A stretch of 64,000 bases of DNA from Peribacillus simplex NBRC 15720 = DSM 1321 (GTDB taxonomy: Bacteria > Bacillota > Bacilli > Bacillales > DSM-1321), in NCBI RefSeq assembly GCF_002243645.1, contig NZ_CP017704.1:845501-909500 (forward strand). Direction: 5' to 3'. Each line of letters begins with the position of its first letter. Positions within the stretch are counted from its first letter, which is position 1. The notes beneath the pieces were generated by a model. It was not told the origin of the DNA, ran no database searches, and was given only the letters and a program-made list of their open reading frames with translations. Below, piece by piece: positions 1 through 8,269 of this stretch. The position numbers and the translations under genes were made by a program.

Positions 1-457
1 TGACCTTGTTTTCCCCTGTCGATAAATCATTGTATCCAAAGCCAAACTGACCATCCGTGAAATAAGTGATGGTAGCAATATAATTATTTTCCTTTTCTCG
101 AAGACCCTTACTATCCATTTTCGTTCCCGGAGTAATCAGTTGGACAACTTCCCTGCGTACCACACCTTTGGCTTGTTTCGGATCTTCGGTCTGTTCACAA
201 ATAGCTACTTTAAAACCTTTTTCTATTAATATATCAATATAATTAGCAGCCGAGTGATACGGAATGCCACACATCGGAATTCGCTCTTCACTACCGCCTT
301 CTCGGCTCGTTAATGTGATTTCGAGCTCTTGTGATGCATTCAGTGCATCGTCAAAAAACATTTCATAAAAATCGCCTAAACGAAAAAATAAAAAGGCATC
401 CTGATACTCTGCCTTAATTTTTAAATATTGCTGTATCATTGGAGTATATCCAGCCAT
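1..457 (-). CDS. mutS: DNA mismatch repair protein MutS, N-terminal part (cut by window edge)
   Basis: The first 152 codons of MutS are visible; the rest lies beyond position 1. The protein starts [15 protein letters not shown], as MutS of Bacillus does, and carries the mismatch-reading motif GDFYE at residues 28-32 (the Phe that wedges into the mismatch, followed by Glu). MutS binds base mismatches after replication and recruits MutL. The ATG at 457-455 was chosen because it gives the family N-terminus; a GGAAAGG lies about 10 nt upstream. The gene follows cotE on the same strand, as in B. subtilis, but a terminator separates the two, so mutS probably has its own promoter in the 270-nt gap. 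The reading frame is intact as far as it goes. Confidence 0.96.
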   Translation of the reverse strand, partial: MAGYTPMIQQYLKIKAEYQDAFLFFRLGDFYEMFFDDALNASQELEITLTSREGGSEERIPMCGIPYHSAANYIDILIEKGFKVAICEQTEDPKQAKGVVRREVVQLITPGTKMDSKGLREKENNYIATITYFTDGQFGFGYNDLSTGENKV

Positions 458-673
458 TCCTTCAAAACCTTTCCAAACTAAAATCTATTACACATTTATG
501 TCCTTCATTATAACATACGGGAAAGCAACATTGCCTGTATTCGAAATTGCATGGAAAATCAATTATCCTTTAAATTGTGAGCTAGCTGTATCTGCAAAGC
601 CATACGCACGGATATAGTAACATTACATTCCTTTTTTTCTCATCGCCAGTCCAGCAAGGAACTTGTCCCGCTT

Positions 674-712
674 CAAATTAAATAAAACCGGATGAAGGGA
701 ATGTCATCCGGT
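674..712 (-). terminator. Rho-independent terminator of cotE
   Basis: A 9-bp perfect stem (687-695 with 704-712, arms ACCGGATGA/TCATCCGGT) is followed on the minus strand by TTTTATTTAATTT. It lies 16 nt past the cotE stop codon. Confidence 0.9.
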
Positions 713-727
713 ATTAATTTCTATATT

Positions 728-1267
728 CTATTCGTCTTCGAATTCATCAAGGAAATCCGGATCTAAATCTTCGAAATCCTCATCATCGAAATCAGAGCCC
801 CAGTCATCCTCACAGCGGCCATCTGGACTTACAGCGACACAAATTTTCGTTTCGCCGACGACTTCCACAAAGAATTCCCTTTCCACATGGACAATGATTT
901 TTTGTCCACATGGGGAGATGCAAGCTTCTAAACAATTCGGCTGTTGGACAGCTTTTGCAGCGATTTCATGGTCATCAAGATAATCGGGATCACGGTATTT
1001 CAGCGAAATAACGTCGGTATATTGCACTTTTTCAGTTACAACTTCCGTCTTCGAATTATGGTTATAAGAATACCAGACGTTGATTTCGTAGCTGCCGTGA
1101 ATTTCTACCTTTTTGCCGACTTTCTTTGCATCGTATTTATGGTTGATGATCCAACAACCTAGAATGCTAGAAGGATGATGAGCCGGGCAAATGGTGTGAG
1201 AGGACTTTGTGAATTTACGTCCTTTTGCCACCACCGCTTTAGTAATTATCTCTCTATATTGTGACAT
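728..1267 (-). CDS. cotE: Spore coat morphogenetic protein CotE
   Basis: This 179-residue protein is close to the 181 residues of B. subtilis CotE, which directs assembly of the outer spore coat around the forespore. The N-terminal two thirds ([19 protein letters not shown] onward) form the conserved multimerisation and targeting part. The last 30 residues are a run of Asp and Glu ([19 protein letters not shown]), the acidic tail typical of CotE. An AGGAGGG ribosome binding site sits about 10 nt upstream of the ATG. The gene lies between ricA and mutS, each separated by terminators, and a sigma-K-like promoter is visible about 110 nt upstream. It is expected to be made in the mother cell. Confidence 0.97.
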   Translation of the reverse strand: MSQYREIITKAVVAKGRKFTKSSHTICPAHHPSSILGCWIINHKYDAKKVGKKVEIHGSYEINVWYSYNHNSKTEVVTEKVQYTDVISLKYRDPDYLDDHEIAAKAVQQPNCLEACISPCGQKIIVHVEREFFVEVVGETKICVAVSPDGRCEDDWGSDFDDEDFEDLDPDFLDEFEDE

Positions 1268-1376
1268 GCTAGCGAACCCTCCTCATACAGTTTCCATTCA
1301 TCCTATGCGTGGTAAAAGTCTATTGTGCGTAGAATTTTAATTGTTTGAAAACTGCTGTAATGTTTTAAACCTAGGT

Positions 1377-1406
1377 TATTTTATGCGCATGTTTTGGGAT
1401 ATGTGT
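1377..1406 (-). promoter_or_regulatory. Candidate sigma-K promoter of cotE
   Basis: The minus strand reads ACAC (-35), 17 nt, then CATAAAATA (-10), a full match to the sigma-K -10 consensus CATANNNTA. It lies 110 nt upstream of the cotE start. In B. subtilis cotE has both sigma-E and sigma-K promoters; I could not place a convincing sigma-E one here. Confidence 0.5.
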
Positions 1407-1441
1407 CACGAATGGGCACTGTATAAGGATTTCCGCATAGT

Positions 1442-1474
1442 AAAAAGCCCTTCTGAATTCAGAAGGGCTTTTTT
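1442..1474. terminator. Symmetric terminator between ricA and cotE
   Basis: A long near-palindrome (AAAAAGCCCTTCTGA and its complement around GAATTC) has A and T runs on both flanks, so it can act in both directions. On the minus strand it ends the miaB-ricA transcript directly after the ricA stop codon. Confidence 0.92.
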
Positions 1475-1478
1475 ATAT

Positions 1479-1907
1479 TCATGAACAGCTTCCGCCGCCT
1501 GCTTGTACTTGTGAACCTGTTTCACCGCGAAGGATGTCTCCTTCGGTCGATTCAATAATCAGGTCTGTCACCTTATTTGAAACTTGTGATGAGACCATTT
1601 GTAAAAGATCATTTACATCCACTTGGGATTGTTTGAATTCTTGCACGATCGGAAGTTCATCCAATTGTTTTTCCAGTGCATCAATTTTGGCCTGAACTTG
1701 ACTGTATGCTTTCTCTTTGCCGTAATGCTGGAAGTTTACAGCCTGTTTTTGCAAGCTCTTGATGCTGGCGATCATTTCACGGATTTTTTGGTTTTCATTG
1801 ATGTGAGCTTCTGCCCGTTTAAAGAAATCGACTTCTTCCGTGCTGGCGATCATTTCAGCAAGCTCGGCCGCTTTGTTCAGAATGTCATCTTTAGTATATT
1901 TAGTCAT
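1479..1907 (-). CDS. ricA: RicA (YmcA), subunit of the RicAFT RNA-maturation complex
   Basis: This 142-residue helical protein belongs to the YlbF/YmcA family. In B. subtilis RicA acts with RicF (YlbF) and RicT (YaaT) in an Fe-S containing complex that helps RNase Y mature operon mRNAs and is needed for sporulation, biofilm and competence. The core VDFFKRAEAHINENQKI and the tail ILRGETGSQV match the family, and one Cys lies at residue 141 of 142. I chose the ATG at 1907: it begins MTKYTKDDI like the B. subtilis protein, and a GGTGGAG ribosome binding site precedes it within the end of miaB. An in-frame upstream start at 1952 would add 15 residues unlike the family. It starts one base after the miaB stop, so translation is probably coupled. 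Confidence 0.94.
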   Translation of the reverse strand: MTKYTKDDILNKAAELAEMIASTEEVDFFKRAEAHINENQKIREMIASIKSLQKQAVNFQHYGKEKAYSQVQAKIDALEKQLDELPIVQEFKQSQVDVNDLLQMVSSQVSNKVTDLIIESTEGDILRGETGSQVQAGGGSCS

Positions 1908-1908
1908 A

Positions 1909-3453
1909 TTACTCCACCTCAATCGCCGTTGCTTCTTCAACCATATCCCCATTTAACGACCATGTTTTCGTTCCGGTGATTTTCACTTTTACGATTTGGC
2001 CAATAGCGGATTTTGGTCCTTTGAAGTTCACGAGCTTATTTTTCGTTGTATAACCTGCTAATACTTCCGCATTCTTCTTGCTTTCGCCTTCAACGAGCAC
2101 TTCAACAATCTGTCCATCATACTCCTTCATTTTCAATGCGCACGTTTCATTGACAAGGGCATTCAAGCGTTGCAGACGTTCCTTTTTCACTTCCATCGGT
2201 ACATTATCCTGCATTTTCGCAGCCGGTGTTCCCTCACGTGGTGAATAGATGTAAGTATATGCTGCATCGAAACCAACTTCGCGGTATAAAGACATCGTTT
2301 CTTCAAAGTGCTCTTCCGTTTCATTCGGATAGCCTACAATGATGTCAGTGGTTAGCGATGCACTTGGGATAGCTTCCTTGATCTTCTTTACTAGCTCTAA
2401 ATATTGTTCGCGTGTATATTTACGGGCCATGATTTTAAGTGTATCCGTACTACCCGATTGAACTGGAAGATGAATATGGTCAACGAGATTACCGCCCTTA
2501 GCCAATACTTCAATCAAGTGATCATCGAAATCACGGGGATGACTTGTCGTAAAACGAATACGCGGAATATCGATTTTGCGGATTTCATCCATCAAATCAC
2601 CGAAACGGTATTCGATATCCGTAAAATCTTTACCATAAGCATTCACATTCTGTCCAAGCAGAGTTATTTCCTTGTAACCCTGTGCAGCTAAATGACGGAC
2701 TTCCTGTATAATATCTCCAGGCCTGCGGCTTCTTTCTTTTCCTCTTGTGTAAGGTACGATGCAGTATGTACAAAACTTATCGCAGCCATACATGATATTG
2801 ACCCATGCCTTCGTTTTTCCTTTACGCACTTTCGGAAGGTTCTCGATTACATCACCTTCTTTAGACCAAACCTCAATGACCATTTCCTTGGAAAGATAAG
2901 CTTCATTAAGAATTTGCGGCAGGCGGTGGATATTATGCGTTCCGAAAATCATATCTACAAAATGGTGCTTCTCTAGGATCCGCTTTACAACTGACTCCTC
3001 TTGTGACATACAACCGCAAACTCCAAGCAATAGATCCGGCTTTTCCAATTTCAATGATTTTAAATGCCCCAATTCACCGAACACTTTATTCTCTGCGCCT
3101 TCCCGAATCGCACAAGTGTTAAGTAAAATGACGTTAGCATCATCCACCGTGTCTGTCGGCCGATAACCAAGTGCCATAAATATGCCCGCCATGACTTCTG
3201 TATCATGTTCGTTCATTTGACAGCCATAAGTACGAATGTAAAACTTTTTACCTTCTCCCATTCCACGGAAACCTTCAGGAATGGCAAAGTCATCATGATA
3301 TTCTACTTCTTCTTTTCCTCGCTTTTTCGCATCTTTTAAGGAAGGCGGAATATAAACGGCTTGAAAGTATTTACTGAAGTCCTTTTCGGATTTTTTGTCC
3401 GCTGGATTCTCAGCCTGTACTTTTTGTGATTCTAATCGTTGTTTCTCGTTCAT
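1909..3453 (-). CDS. miaB: tRNA-2-methylthio-N6-dimethylallyladenosine synthase MiaB
   Basis: MiaB is a radical-SAM methylthiotransferase that turns i6A37 of tRNA into ms2i6A37. The 514-residue protein has the N-terminal UPF0004 domain with three cluster cysteines (C78, C114, C148), the radical-SAM motif CX3CX2C at C224, C228 and C231, and a C-terminal TRAM domain ending near [14 protein letters not shown]. The first 60 residues form a charged extension also found in Bacillus homologues. An AGGAG ribosome binding site precedes the ATG. It forms a two-gene unit with ricA, and a sigma-A-like promoter lies about 145 nt upstream. Both products depend on Fe-S clusters. Confidence 0.97.
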   Translation of the reverse strand: MNEKQRLESQKVQAENPADKKSEKDFSKYFQAVYIPPSLKDAKKRGKEEVEYHDDFAIPEGFRGMGEGKKFYIRTYGCQMNEHDTEVMAGIFMALGYRPTDTVDDANVILLNTCAIREGAENKVFGELGHLKSLKLEKPDLLLGVCGCMSQEESVVKRILEKHHFVDMIFGTHNIHRLPQILNEAYLSKEMVIEVWSKEGDVIENLPKVRKGKTKAWVNIMYGCDKFCTYCIVPYTRGKERSRRPGDIIQEVRHLAAQGYKEITLLGQNVNAYGKDFTDIEYRFGDLMDEIRKIDIPRIRFTTSHPRDFDDHLIEVLAKGGNLVDHIHLPVQSGSTDTLKIMARKYTREQYLELVKKIKEAIPSASLTTDIIVGYPNETEEHFEETMSLYREVGFDAAYTYIYSPREGTPAAKMQDNVPMEVKKERLQRLNALVNETCALKMKEYDGQIVEVLVEGESKKNAEVLAGYTTKNKLVNFKGPKSAIGQIVKVKITGTKTWSLNGDMVEEATAIEVE

Positions 3454-3594
3454 AGTTAATCTCCTTTCAAAATAGTTAGTTTATTTCTTTCACCAACTAT
3501 TTCAAGACCTATCTTCAAATGGATTTATTCGGATTCCTTTTTAAGAATTACCAGTAAATATTAGCTATTAAGTGTGATATATCCACATTATCAT

Positions 3595-3623
3595 AGTATA
3601 AAGCTTTTAACAGCAAGAAACAA
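3595..3623 (-). promoter_or_regulatory. Candidate sigma-A promoter of miaB-ricA
   Basis: On the minus strand TTGTTT and TATACT are separated by 17 nt. The site lies about 145 nt upstream of miaB and after the tdh terminator. Confidence 0.55.
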
Positions 3624-3679
3624 TCATTCTGTCGTGGCTTCCTCAATTGTAAGAAATTTTTCACAAATACAGAAAATAA

Positions 3680-3720
3680 GAACATGAAATAAGAGGCTAT
3701 GACGAAATTAGCCTCTTCTT
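3680..3720 (-). terminator. Terminator of tdh
   Basis: A 9-bp stem (3691-3699 with 3709-3717, AAGAGGCTA/TAGCCTCTT) is followed on the minus strand by ATTTCATGTT. The T tract is weak. It lies about 75 nt after the tdh stop. Confidence 0.65.
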
Positions 3721-3795
3721 ATCATTTTTGGATGACGCCTTCCCCTTTCAAGATTTTTTAAATGCAGACAATGCAATTTCCACCTTTTCAGATGT

Positions 3796-4839
3796 TTAAG
3801 GTATAAGGAGAACCTTACCACACTGAGCTTTGATCATCAGTTCAAATCCCTTTTCAAAATCGCTAAGTGGAAACCGGTGGGTGATCATTGGTTTTACATC
3901 AACCTTGCCACTTTCAAGCAGACTTGAAACCTGCTGCCAGGTTGAAAACATCTTCCTTCCAGTTATCCCTTGGACAGTAAGACCCTTGAATACAATATCC
4001 TCTGTTATATTAAGCGTTACGGGCTTAGTAGGCAGACTTAGAATTGATATTCTTCCACCATTCGTCGCCATCTTGAACCCTTGTTGGATAGCTGCAGGAT
4101 TACCGCTCATTTCGCAAACAACATCCACCCCATCCGCACTTGTGAGGCTTTTCGTGATTTCCAATGGATCCTGTTTAATTGAATGAATGACGTCTGTAGC
4201 ACCCATCTTTTTGGCAAGCTGAAGTCGATAATCATTAATATCAAGAGCGATTACTTTATCAGCACCCGCGGCCTTTGCTACAGCAATCGCCATAAGCCCA
4301 ATTGGACCACAGCCGATTATTGCCACCGTTTTACCCAGCACCTCGCCAGCTAGCACTGAATGGACTGCATTACCCATCGGTTCTTGTATGGTAGCTATAT
4401 CGAGTGGCATATCACTTGGATTTTTCCATAAATTTTTGGCTGGCAAAGCTATATACTCTGCAAAGCACCCTTGTTTATCAACACCGATAATGTTAGTTTT
4501 TTTACAAATATGGAATTGACCGGTTAAGCACTGCCTGCATGTACCGCAAACTATATGTGTCTCGGCAGATACACAATCACCAACCGAAACATTGCTGACA
4601 CTTGCTCCTATCTCGATTACTTCCCCAGCAAATTCGTGCCCAAATACGTATGGTGGACTCACTCTTCCCTGTGACCATTCATCCCAGGTGAAAATATGAA
4701 TATCCGTTCCGCAGATCGAGGTCATTTTCACTCGAATCAAGACCTCGTCATCACGAATATCCGGTATATCGACAACTTGTAATTGGGCCCCATAACCTCG
4801 GTGGTGTTTGACGACGGCTTTCATTTTACCTCTCAACAT
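3796..4839 (-). CDS. tdh: L-threonine 3-dehydrogenase
   Basis: Tdh oxidises L-threonine to 2-amino-3-ketobutyrate with NAD+. The 347-residue length equals that of B. subtilis Tdh. This is a zinc-dependent medium-chain dehydrogenase: catalytic zinc ligand C43, the GHE pair H68/E69, structural-zinc cysteines C98, C101, C104 and C112, and the NAD-binding GCGPIG at 176-181. I chose the second ATG (4839): it follows GGGGG by 7 nt, whereas the ATG at 4845 sits only 1 nt from it. The usual partner kbl, which splits the product to glycine and acetyl-CoA, is not next to it. Without Kbl nearby the intermediate may go to a distant kbl or decay to aminoacetone. Confidence 0.95.
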   Translation of the reverse strand: MLRGKMKAVVKHHRGYGAQLQVVDIPDIRDDEVLIRVKMTSICGTDIHIFTWDEWSQGRVSPPYVFGHEFAGEVIEIGASVSNVSVGDCVSAETHIVCGTCRQCLTGQFHICKKTNIIGVDKQGCFAEYIALPAKNLWKNPSDMPLDIATIQEPMGNAVHSVLAGEVLGKTVAIIGCGPIGLMAIAVAKAAGADKVIALDINDYRLQLAKKMGATDVIHSIKQDPLEITKSLTSADGVDVVCEMSGNPAAIQQGFKMATNGGRISILSLPTKPVTLNITEDIVFKGLTVQGITGRKMFSTWQQVSSLLESGKVDVKPMITHRFPLSDFEKGFELMIKAQCGKVLLIP

Positions 4840-5069
4840 GTACATTCCCCCTGAAATAGGGCTGCTCTCTTCATCTACCTTAATATGTAAAGATATGAAA
4901 AATCAATCACAAAAATACCATAATCGCTTTTGTACCGACCTTTTCACATTAATAATGATGATTTTTAGGGCATTCGTACATTTTTGTTAAATGGGTCATG
5001 TTTCTATAGCATCTTGTCCGCTCTCGAATAAGATATCTTGTAAAACAAAATTATGAAGGAGTGACTTAT

Positions 5070-5345
5070 ATGTCATGTGGATGCAATAATCACGATCATC
5101 ATGATCGGGACCGCGATCGGGACCGCGATCGGGACAGAGATAGGGACAGAGATCGGGACAGAGATAACGATAGAATCGCAGACGATTTTTGTCGTGCTGT
5201 GAGGGGCTGTAATAGGCGCGACCGCGATCGGGACCGCGATCGGGACCGTGATCGGGACCGTGATCGGGACCGCCATCACAATTGTTGTCGTAGAAGGAAT
5301 CGTTGCAATTTCTTCGGCTGTGGATTCAATAACGGTTGGTGGTAA
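5070..5345 (+). CDS. Arg-Asp dipeptide repeat protein, Cys-rich ends (hypothetical)
   Basis: I do not recognise this 91-residue protein as a named family. It has a Cys/His N-terminus (MSCGCNNHDHH), a first block of about ten Arg-Asp dipeptides, a short ordinary stretch (IADDFCRAVRGCN), a second block of about nine, and a Cys/Asn/Trp-rich tail (NCCRRRNRCNFFGCGFNNGWW). There are 8 cysteines. No signal peptide or membrane segment is visible. The ATG at 5070 is preceded by GAAGGAG with 8 nt spacing; a GTG at 5061 would overlap that site. Small Cys-rich, repeat-containing proteins are common in the Bacillus coat and exosporium, and cotE is nearby, so a spore-surface role is possible but is only inference. 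It is one of two plus-strand genes here. Confidence 0.75.
   Translation: MSCGCNNHDHHDRDRDRDRDRDRDRDRDRDRDNDRIADDFCRAVRGCNRRDRDRDRDRDRDRDRDRDRHHNCCRRRNRCNFFGCGFNNGWW
5103..5165 (+). repeat. 12-nt tandem repeat, block 1
   Basis: About five copies of a unit like GATCGGGACCGC (variants GATCGGGACAGA and GATAGGGACAGA) encode Asp-Arg-Asp-Arg. The block is much richer in G and C than its surroundings. Confidence 0.9.
5221..5273 (+). repeat. 12-nt tandem repeat, block 2
   Basis: More than four copies of the same 12-nt unit (variants with CGC or CGT before GATCGGGAC) encode the second Arg-Asp run. The near identity to block 1 suggests recent duplication or unequal recombination. Confidence 0.9.
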
Positions 5346-5400
5346 GCTAATTTAGAGAGTATAGTGATTCTCTCCACTTGAGATTTCCAATTAATTACAA

Positions 5401-5435
5401 AAAAGGTTCACCCCATCTTTAGGGGTGAACCTTTT
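5401..5435. terminator. Bidirectional terminator between the Arg-Asp gene and korB
   Basis: A perfect 14-bp stem (5401-5414 with 5422-5435, AAAAGGTTCACCCC and complement) with a 7-nt loop has T runs on both sides. It serves the two convergent genes. Confidence 0.95.
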
Positions 5436-5441
5436 AACTTT

Positions 5442-6308
5442 TTACATAAATTCAGCAACAAGCTTATCAAAGTGCGCTTGATCCAGTGTCAGATCTGATT
5501 TATTTAACGCTTTTTCAGCATACCCTGGCACTAATTCCTGGTACGAAGGGCGTGAAGAGTCTTGATAAATAATCCCTGTCACAAGGCTGTCATGTTGCAT
5601 CAAAGTCTGCATGGCCTGTTCTTTATTTGATGAATCATAGCCTTCAATCGTGTTCAATTTAGTTAAGTTTTGTTTAAACCAATCATACGTATTGATCTTA
5701 TTGTATGTTACGCAAGGAGAGAAAACATTGATAAAGGAGAACCCTTTATGGTTTATCCCTGCTTCAATGATCGCCGTCAGGTCTTTCAAGTCAGTGGAAA
5801 AGCTTTGGGCGACAAACGTAGCACCAGCTGACAATGCTAATTCCATAGGTGATACAGCCTGTTCTATCGATCCTTCTGGAGTGGATTTCGTTTTAAATCC
5901 AGCAGCGGATCTAGGAGAAGTCTGGCCTTTTGTCAATCCATAAATTTGGTTATCCATGACAATATACGTAATGTCGATATTACGGCGGATCGCATGGATG
6001 GTGTGTCCCATCCCGATTGCAAAACCATCTCCGTCACCGCCTGAAGCTATAACGGTCAATTCACGGTTGGCCATTTTTACTCCTTGGGCAATTGGAAGTG
6101 AGCGGCCATGGATGCCGTGGAAACCATATGACTTGATGTAGCCTGATATACGCCCTGAACAGCCGATACCGGAAACAACGGCCAAATTCTCCGGCTCCAA
6201 TCCTACATTGGCTGCCGCACGCTGCATGGCAGCCTGAACGGAGAAATCTCCGCAGCCAGGACACCAGTTAGGTTTTACATCATTCCGAAACTCTTTAAAC
6301 GTTGCCAT
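5442..6308 (-). CDS. korB: 2-oxoacid:ferredoxin oxidoreductase, beta subunit
   Basis: This 288-residue protein binds thiamine diphosphate and decarboxylates a 2-oxoacid, probably 2-oxoglutarate, passing electrons to ferredoxin. Visible motifs are WCPGCGDF (C16, C19), C50, the TPP/Mg motif GDGDG at 91-95 and MDNQIYGLTKGQ at 118-128. I chose the ATG at 6308 (MATFKEFRND) because upstream codons do not resemble the family; a GGAGATG sequence lies just before it, within the korA end. It overlaps korA by 14 nt, implying coupled translation. Which 2-oxoacid it uses cannot be read from the sequence. Confidence 0.93.
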   Translation of the reverse strand: MATFKEFRNDVKPNWCPGCGDFSVQAAMQRAAANVGLEPENLAVVSGIGCSGRISGYIKSYGFHGIHGRSLPIAQGVKMANRELTVIASGGDGDGFAIGMGHTIHAIRRNIDITYIVMDNQIYGLTKGQTSPRSAAGFKTKSTPEGSIEQAVSPMELALSAGATFVAQSFSTDLKDLTAIIEAGINHKGFSFINVFSPCVTYNKINTYDWFKQNLTKLNTIEGYDSSNKEQAMQTLMQHDSLVTGIIYQDSSRPSYQELVPGYAEKALNKSDLTLDQAHFDKLVAEFM

Positions 6309-8052
6309 ATTCGAACATCTCCTTGCATTGTGTGTGAATTTCATGCGGGAGGAATGGGTTGCCATCATATTTTAGGATGCTTTTAATTTTATTAACATGT
6401 CCGACATTCATCTTGATAATATTAGCCAATTGTCCAGTCGCATTATTTTCAATAACTACTACTTTCTTAGCACTTTGCACCAATGATAGGACTTCATCAG
6501 CTGGGAAAGGATGAATCAAACGAATTTGCGCATGATTCACTTTCATTCCATCCGTTTCTAACCGGCCGATCGCTTCATCAATCGTCCCGCGTGTTGAGTT
6601 AAAGCCAAGAATTAATAAATCCGCTTCTTCATGCGGTGTGTTTTTGTATACTGGTGTTTGGAATGTGTTAGTTAAATTATTCAGCTTACGCATCCGTTTA
6701 TCCATTTGCAATTTACGATTCAATGCAGTCTCAGAAGGCCTGCCCGTTTCATCATGTTCAACACCTGTAACATGGTGAATTCCATTTTTCATACCAGGCA
6801 CTACACGTGGTGAGACTCCATCTTCCGTTACTTCATAACGCTTGAAGTAAGATTTGTTTTCAGCCTCTTCAATTTCAAAGTCAACCAATTTTCCGCGTCT
6901 TATCTCCACTTTGCCGTAATCAAGCGGCTGAACCGTTTGTTTACCCAATGATAGCTGTAAGTCGGATAAAACGATAACTGGACATTGATATTCCTCTGCA
7001 AGGTTGAACGCTTCTGCCGTATCATAAAAAGCTTCCTCAACAGTACTCGGAGCCATGACGATTTTAGGTATTTCACCATGTGTACCATAAATCATGGCCA
7101 TTAAATCGGATTGCTCCTGTTTTGTAGGAAGTCCCGTAGATGGGCCGCCACGTTGAGTATCGACGATTACAATTGGCGTTTCGGTAATGCCCGCTAAACC
7201 AATCGCTTCCATTTTTAAGGAAAGTCCAGGTCCAGCTGAAGCTGTGATGGCACGTACACCGCCATAGTTTGCACCGATTGCCATTGTAGCCGCTGCGATT
7301 TCATCTTCAGTCTGTATGACCGTCCCACCAAATTGAGGAAGTTTTTTAATTAAATATTCCATAATTTCCGAGGCCGGAGTAATCGGGTAAGCTGCCATGA
7401 AGCGGCAACCGCCTGCAACTGCGCCTAAAGCGATGGCATCGTTTCCGATCATGAACATTCGTTTTTGGCCGTCTGCCTTTTCCAGCTCCATTGCGCCCAG
7501 TTTTTCCCCAAGCATCACTTCCATTGCCTTATAGCCAGCAGTAATGGCATCCATATTCTTCTTAACTATTTCTTCACCTTTACGGCCGAATATTTCATCA
7601 ACCACATCGTTGAATACGGAAATTTCCATTCCTAGAACAGCACATGTCGCACCGATGGCGACCATATTTTTCATTAATGATGTTCCTAATTCGGCTGCTA
7701 TTTCCGTAAATGGAACAATATATAATTCCGCCTTTGTATCTTCTGGGCAGACAGGTTTGAATTTTGCATCTGCGATTATGATGCCACCTTCATGTAATTC
7801 TTTATAATTGACGTCAATTGTTTCTTGGTCAAAAGCAACTAAGATGTCTAAATCATCAGAGATAGCACGAGTTTCAGTAGTACTTACACGAATTTTGTTA
7901 TTCGTGTGTCCACCCTTGATTCGGGATGAGAAATGACGGTAGCCATACAAGTAATAACCTAAGCGATTGAGGGCAATACAGAATATTTCTCCTGTACTTT
8001 CAATACCTTCACCTTGTTGTCCGCCAACTTTCCATGAAAGTTGATTGATCAT
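6295..8052 (-). CDS. korA: 2-oxoacid:ferredoxin oxidoreductase, fused gamma-alpha subunit
   Basis: The 585 residues join a gamma domain (residues about 1-185, with GGQQGEGIESTGE) to an alpha domain that begins near GNDAIALGAVAGGCRFMAAYPITPASE. This is the two-subunit layout of the Kor-type enzymes seen in Bacillus and Mycobacterium. The enzyme could supply reduced ferredoxin or act beside the 2-oxoglutarate dehydrogenase complex. An AAAGGAGTG ribosome binding site precedes the ATG. A promoter with TTGCAA-17-TAGAAT lies about 120 nt upstream and overlaps a cre-like site, which suggests carbon catabolite control. korA and korB form one operon ending at 5401-5435. Confidence 0.94.
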   Translation of the reverse strand: MINQLSWKVGGQQGEGIESTGEIFCIALNRLGYYLYGYRHFSSRIKGGHTNNKIRVSTTETRAISDDLDILVAFDQETIDVNYKELHEGGIIIADAKFKPVCPEDTKAELYIVPFTEIAAELGTSLMKNMVAIGATCAVLGMEISVFNDVVDEIFGRKGEEIVKKNMDAITAGYKAMEVMLGEKLGAMELEKADGQKRMFMIGNDAIALGAVAGGCRFMAAYPITPASEIMEYLIKKLPQFGGTVIQTEDEIAAATMAIGANYGGVRAITASAGPGLSLKMEAIGLAGITETPIVIVDTQRGGPSTGLPTKQEQSDLMAMIYGTHGEIPKIVMAPSTVEEAFYDTAEAFNLAEEYQCPVIVLSDLQLSLGKQTVQPLDYGKVEIRRGKLVDFEIEEAENKSYFKRYEVTEDGVSPRVVPGMKNGIHHVTGVEHDETGRPSETALNRKLQMDKRMRKLNNLTNTFQTPVYKNTPHEEADLLILGFNSTRGTIDEAIGRLETDGMKVNHAQIRLIHPFPADEVLSLVQSAKKVVVIENNATGQLANIIKMNVGHVNKIKSILKYDGNPFLPHEIHTQCKEMFEYGNV

Positions 8053-8156
8053 GTCTTACACTCCTTTAGGACGTTCGTATATAAATGCATTTAACCGCAC
8101 CTCTCTTCAGAACATTAAACTATGTATAATTAATCGTTCTATTTTAGAAAAGGTGT

Positions 8157-8171
8157 ACTAAACGCTTTCAA
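8157..8171 (-). promoter_or_regulatory. Candidate cre (CcpA) site on the korAB promoter
   Basis: The minus strand reads TTGAAAGCGTTTAGT, matching WTGNAANCGNWNNCW at every position but one (G for C at position 14). It touches the end of the -10 hexamer and covers the expected start of transcription, a place from which CcpA represses. Confidence 0.5.
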
Positions 8172-8199
8172 TTCTATCGGTTAAATCATTAAATTGCAA
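8171..8199 (-). promoter_or_regulatory. Sigma-A promoter of korAB
   Basis: TTGCAA and TAGAAT are separated by exactly 17 nt on the minus strand. It lies about 120 nt upstream of the korA start. Confidence 0.65.
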
Positions 8200-8269
8200 C
8201 CCTTTTGCTTTTATTTTTTATATTTTCAGAATATTTATTCATATCAATATAGTAAGAATTGAAAATCAC

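Larger units (their letters stand above)
3454..3795. other. 342-nt gap between tdh and miaB
   Basis: No coding potential was seen. The gap holds the tdh terminator (3680-3720) and a candidate miaB promoter (3595-3623). In B. subtilis the kbl gene would occupy this position; no remnant of kbl was recognised. Confidence 0.7.

Noticed and set aside
5103-5273. Could the repeats be a CRISPR array?
   Set aside because: Units are 12 nt, tandem and without spacers, and they are in frame within a gene.
5073-5279. Minus-strand open frame through the Arg-Asp repeat (Val-Pro-Ile repeats)
   Set aside because: It is the mirror of the repeat DNA, has no ribosome binding site, and the plus-strand frame has a good one plus conserved-looking Cys-rich ends.
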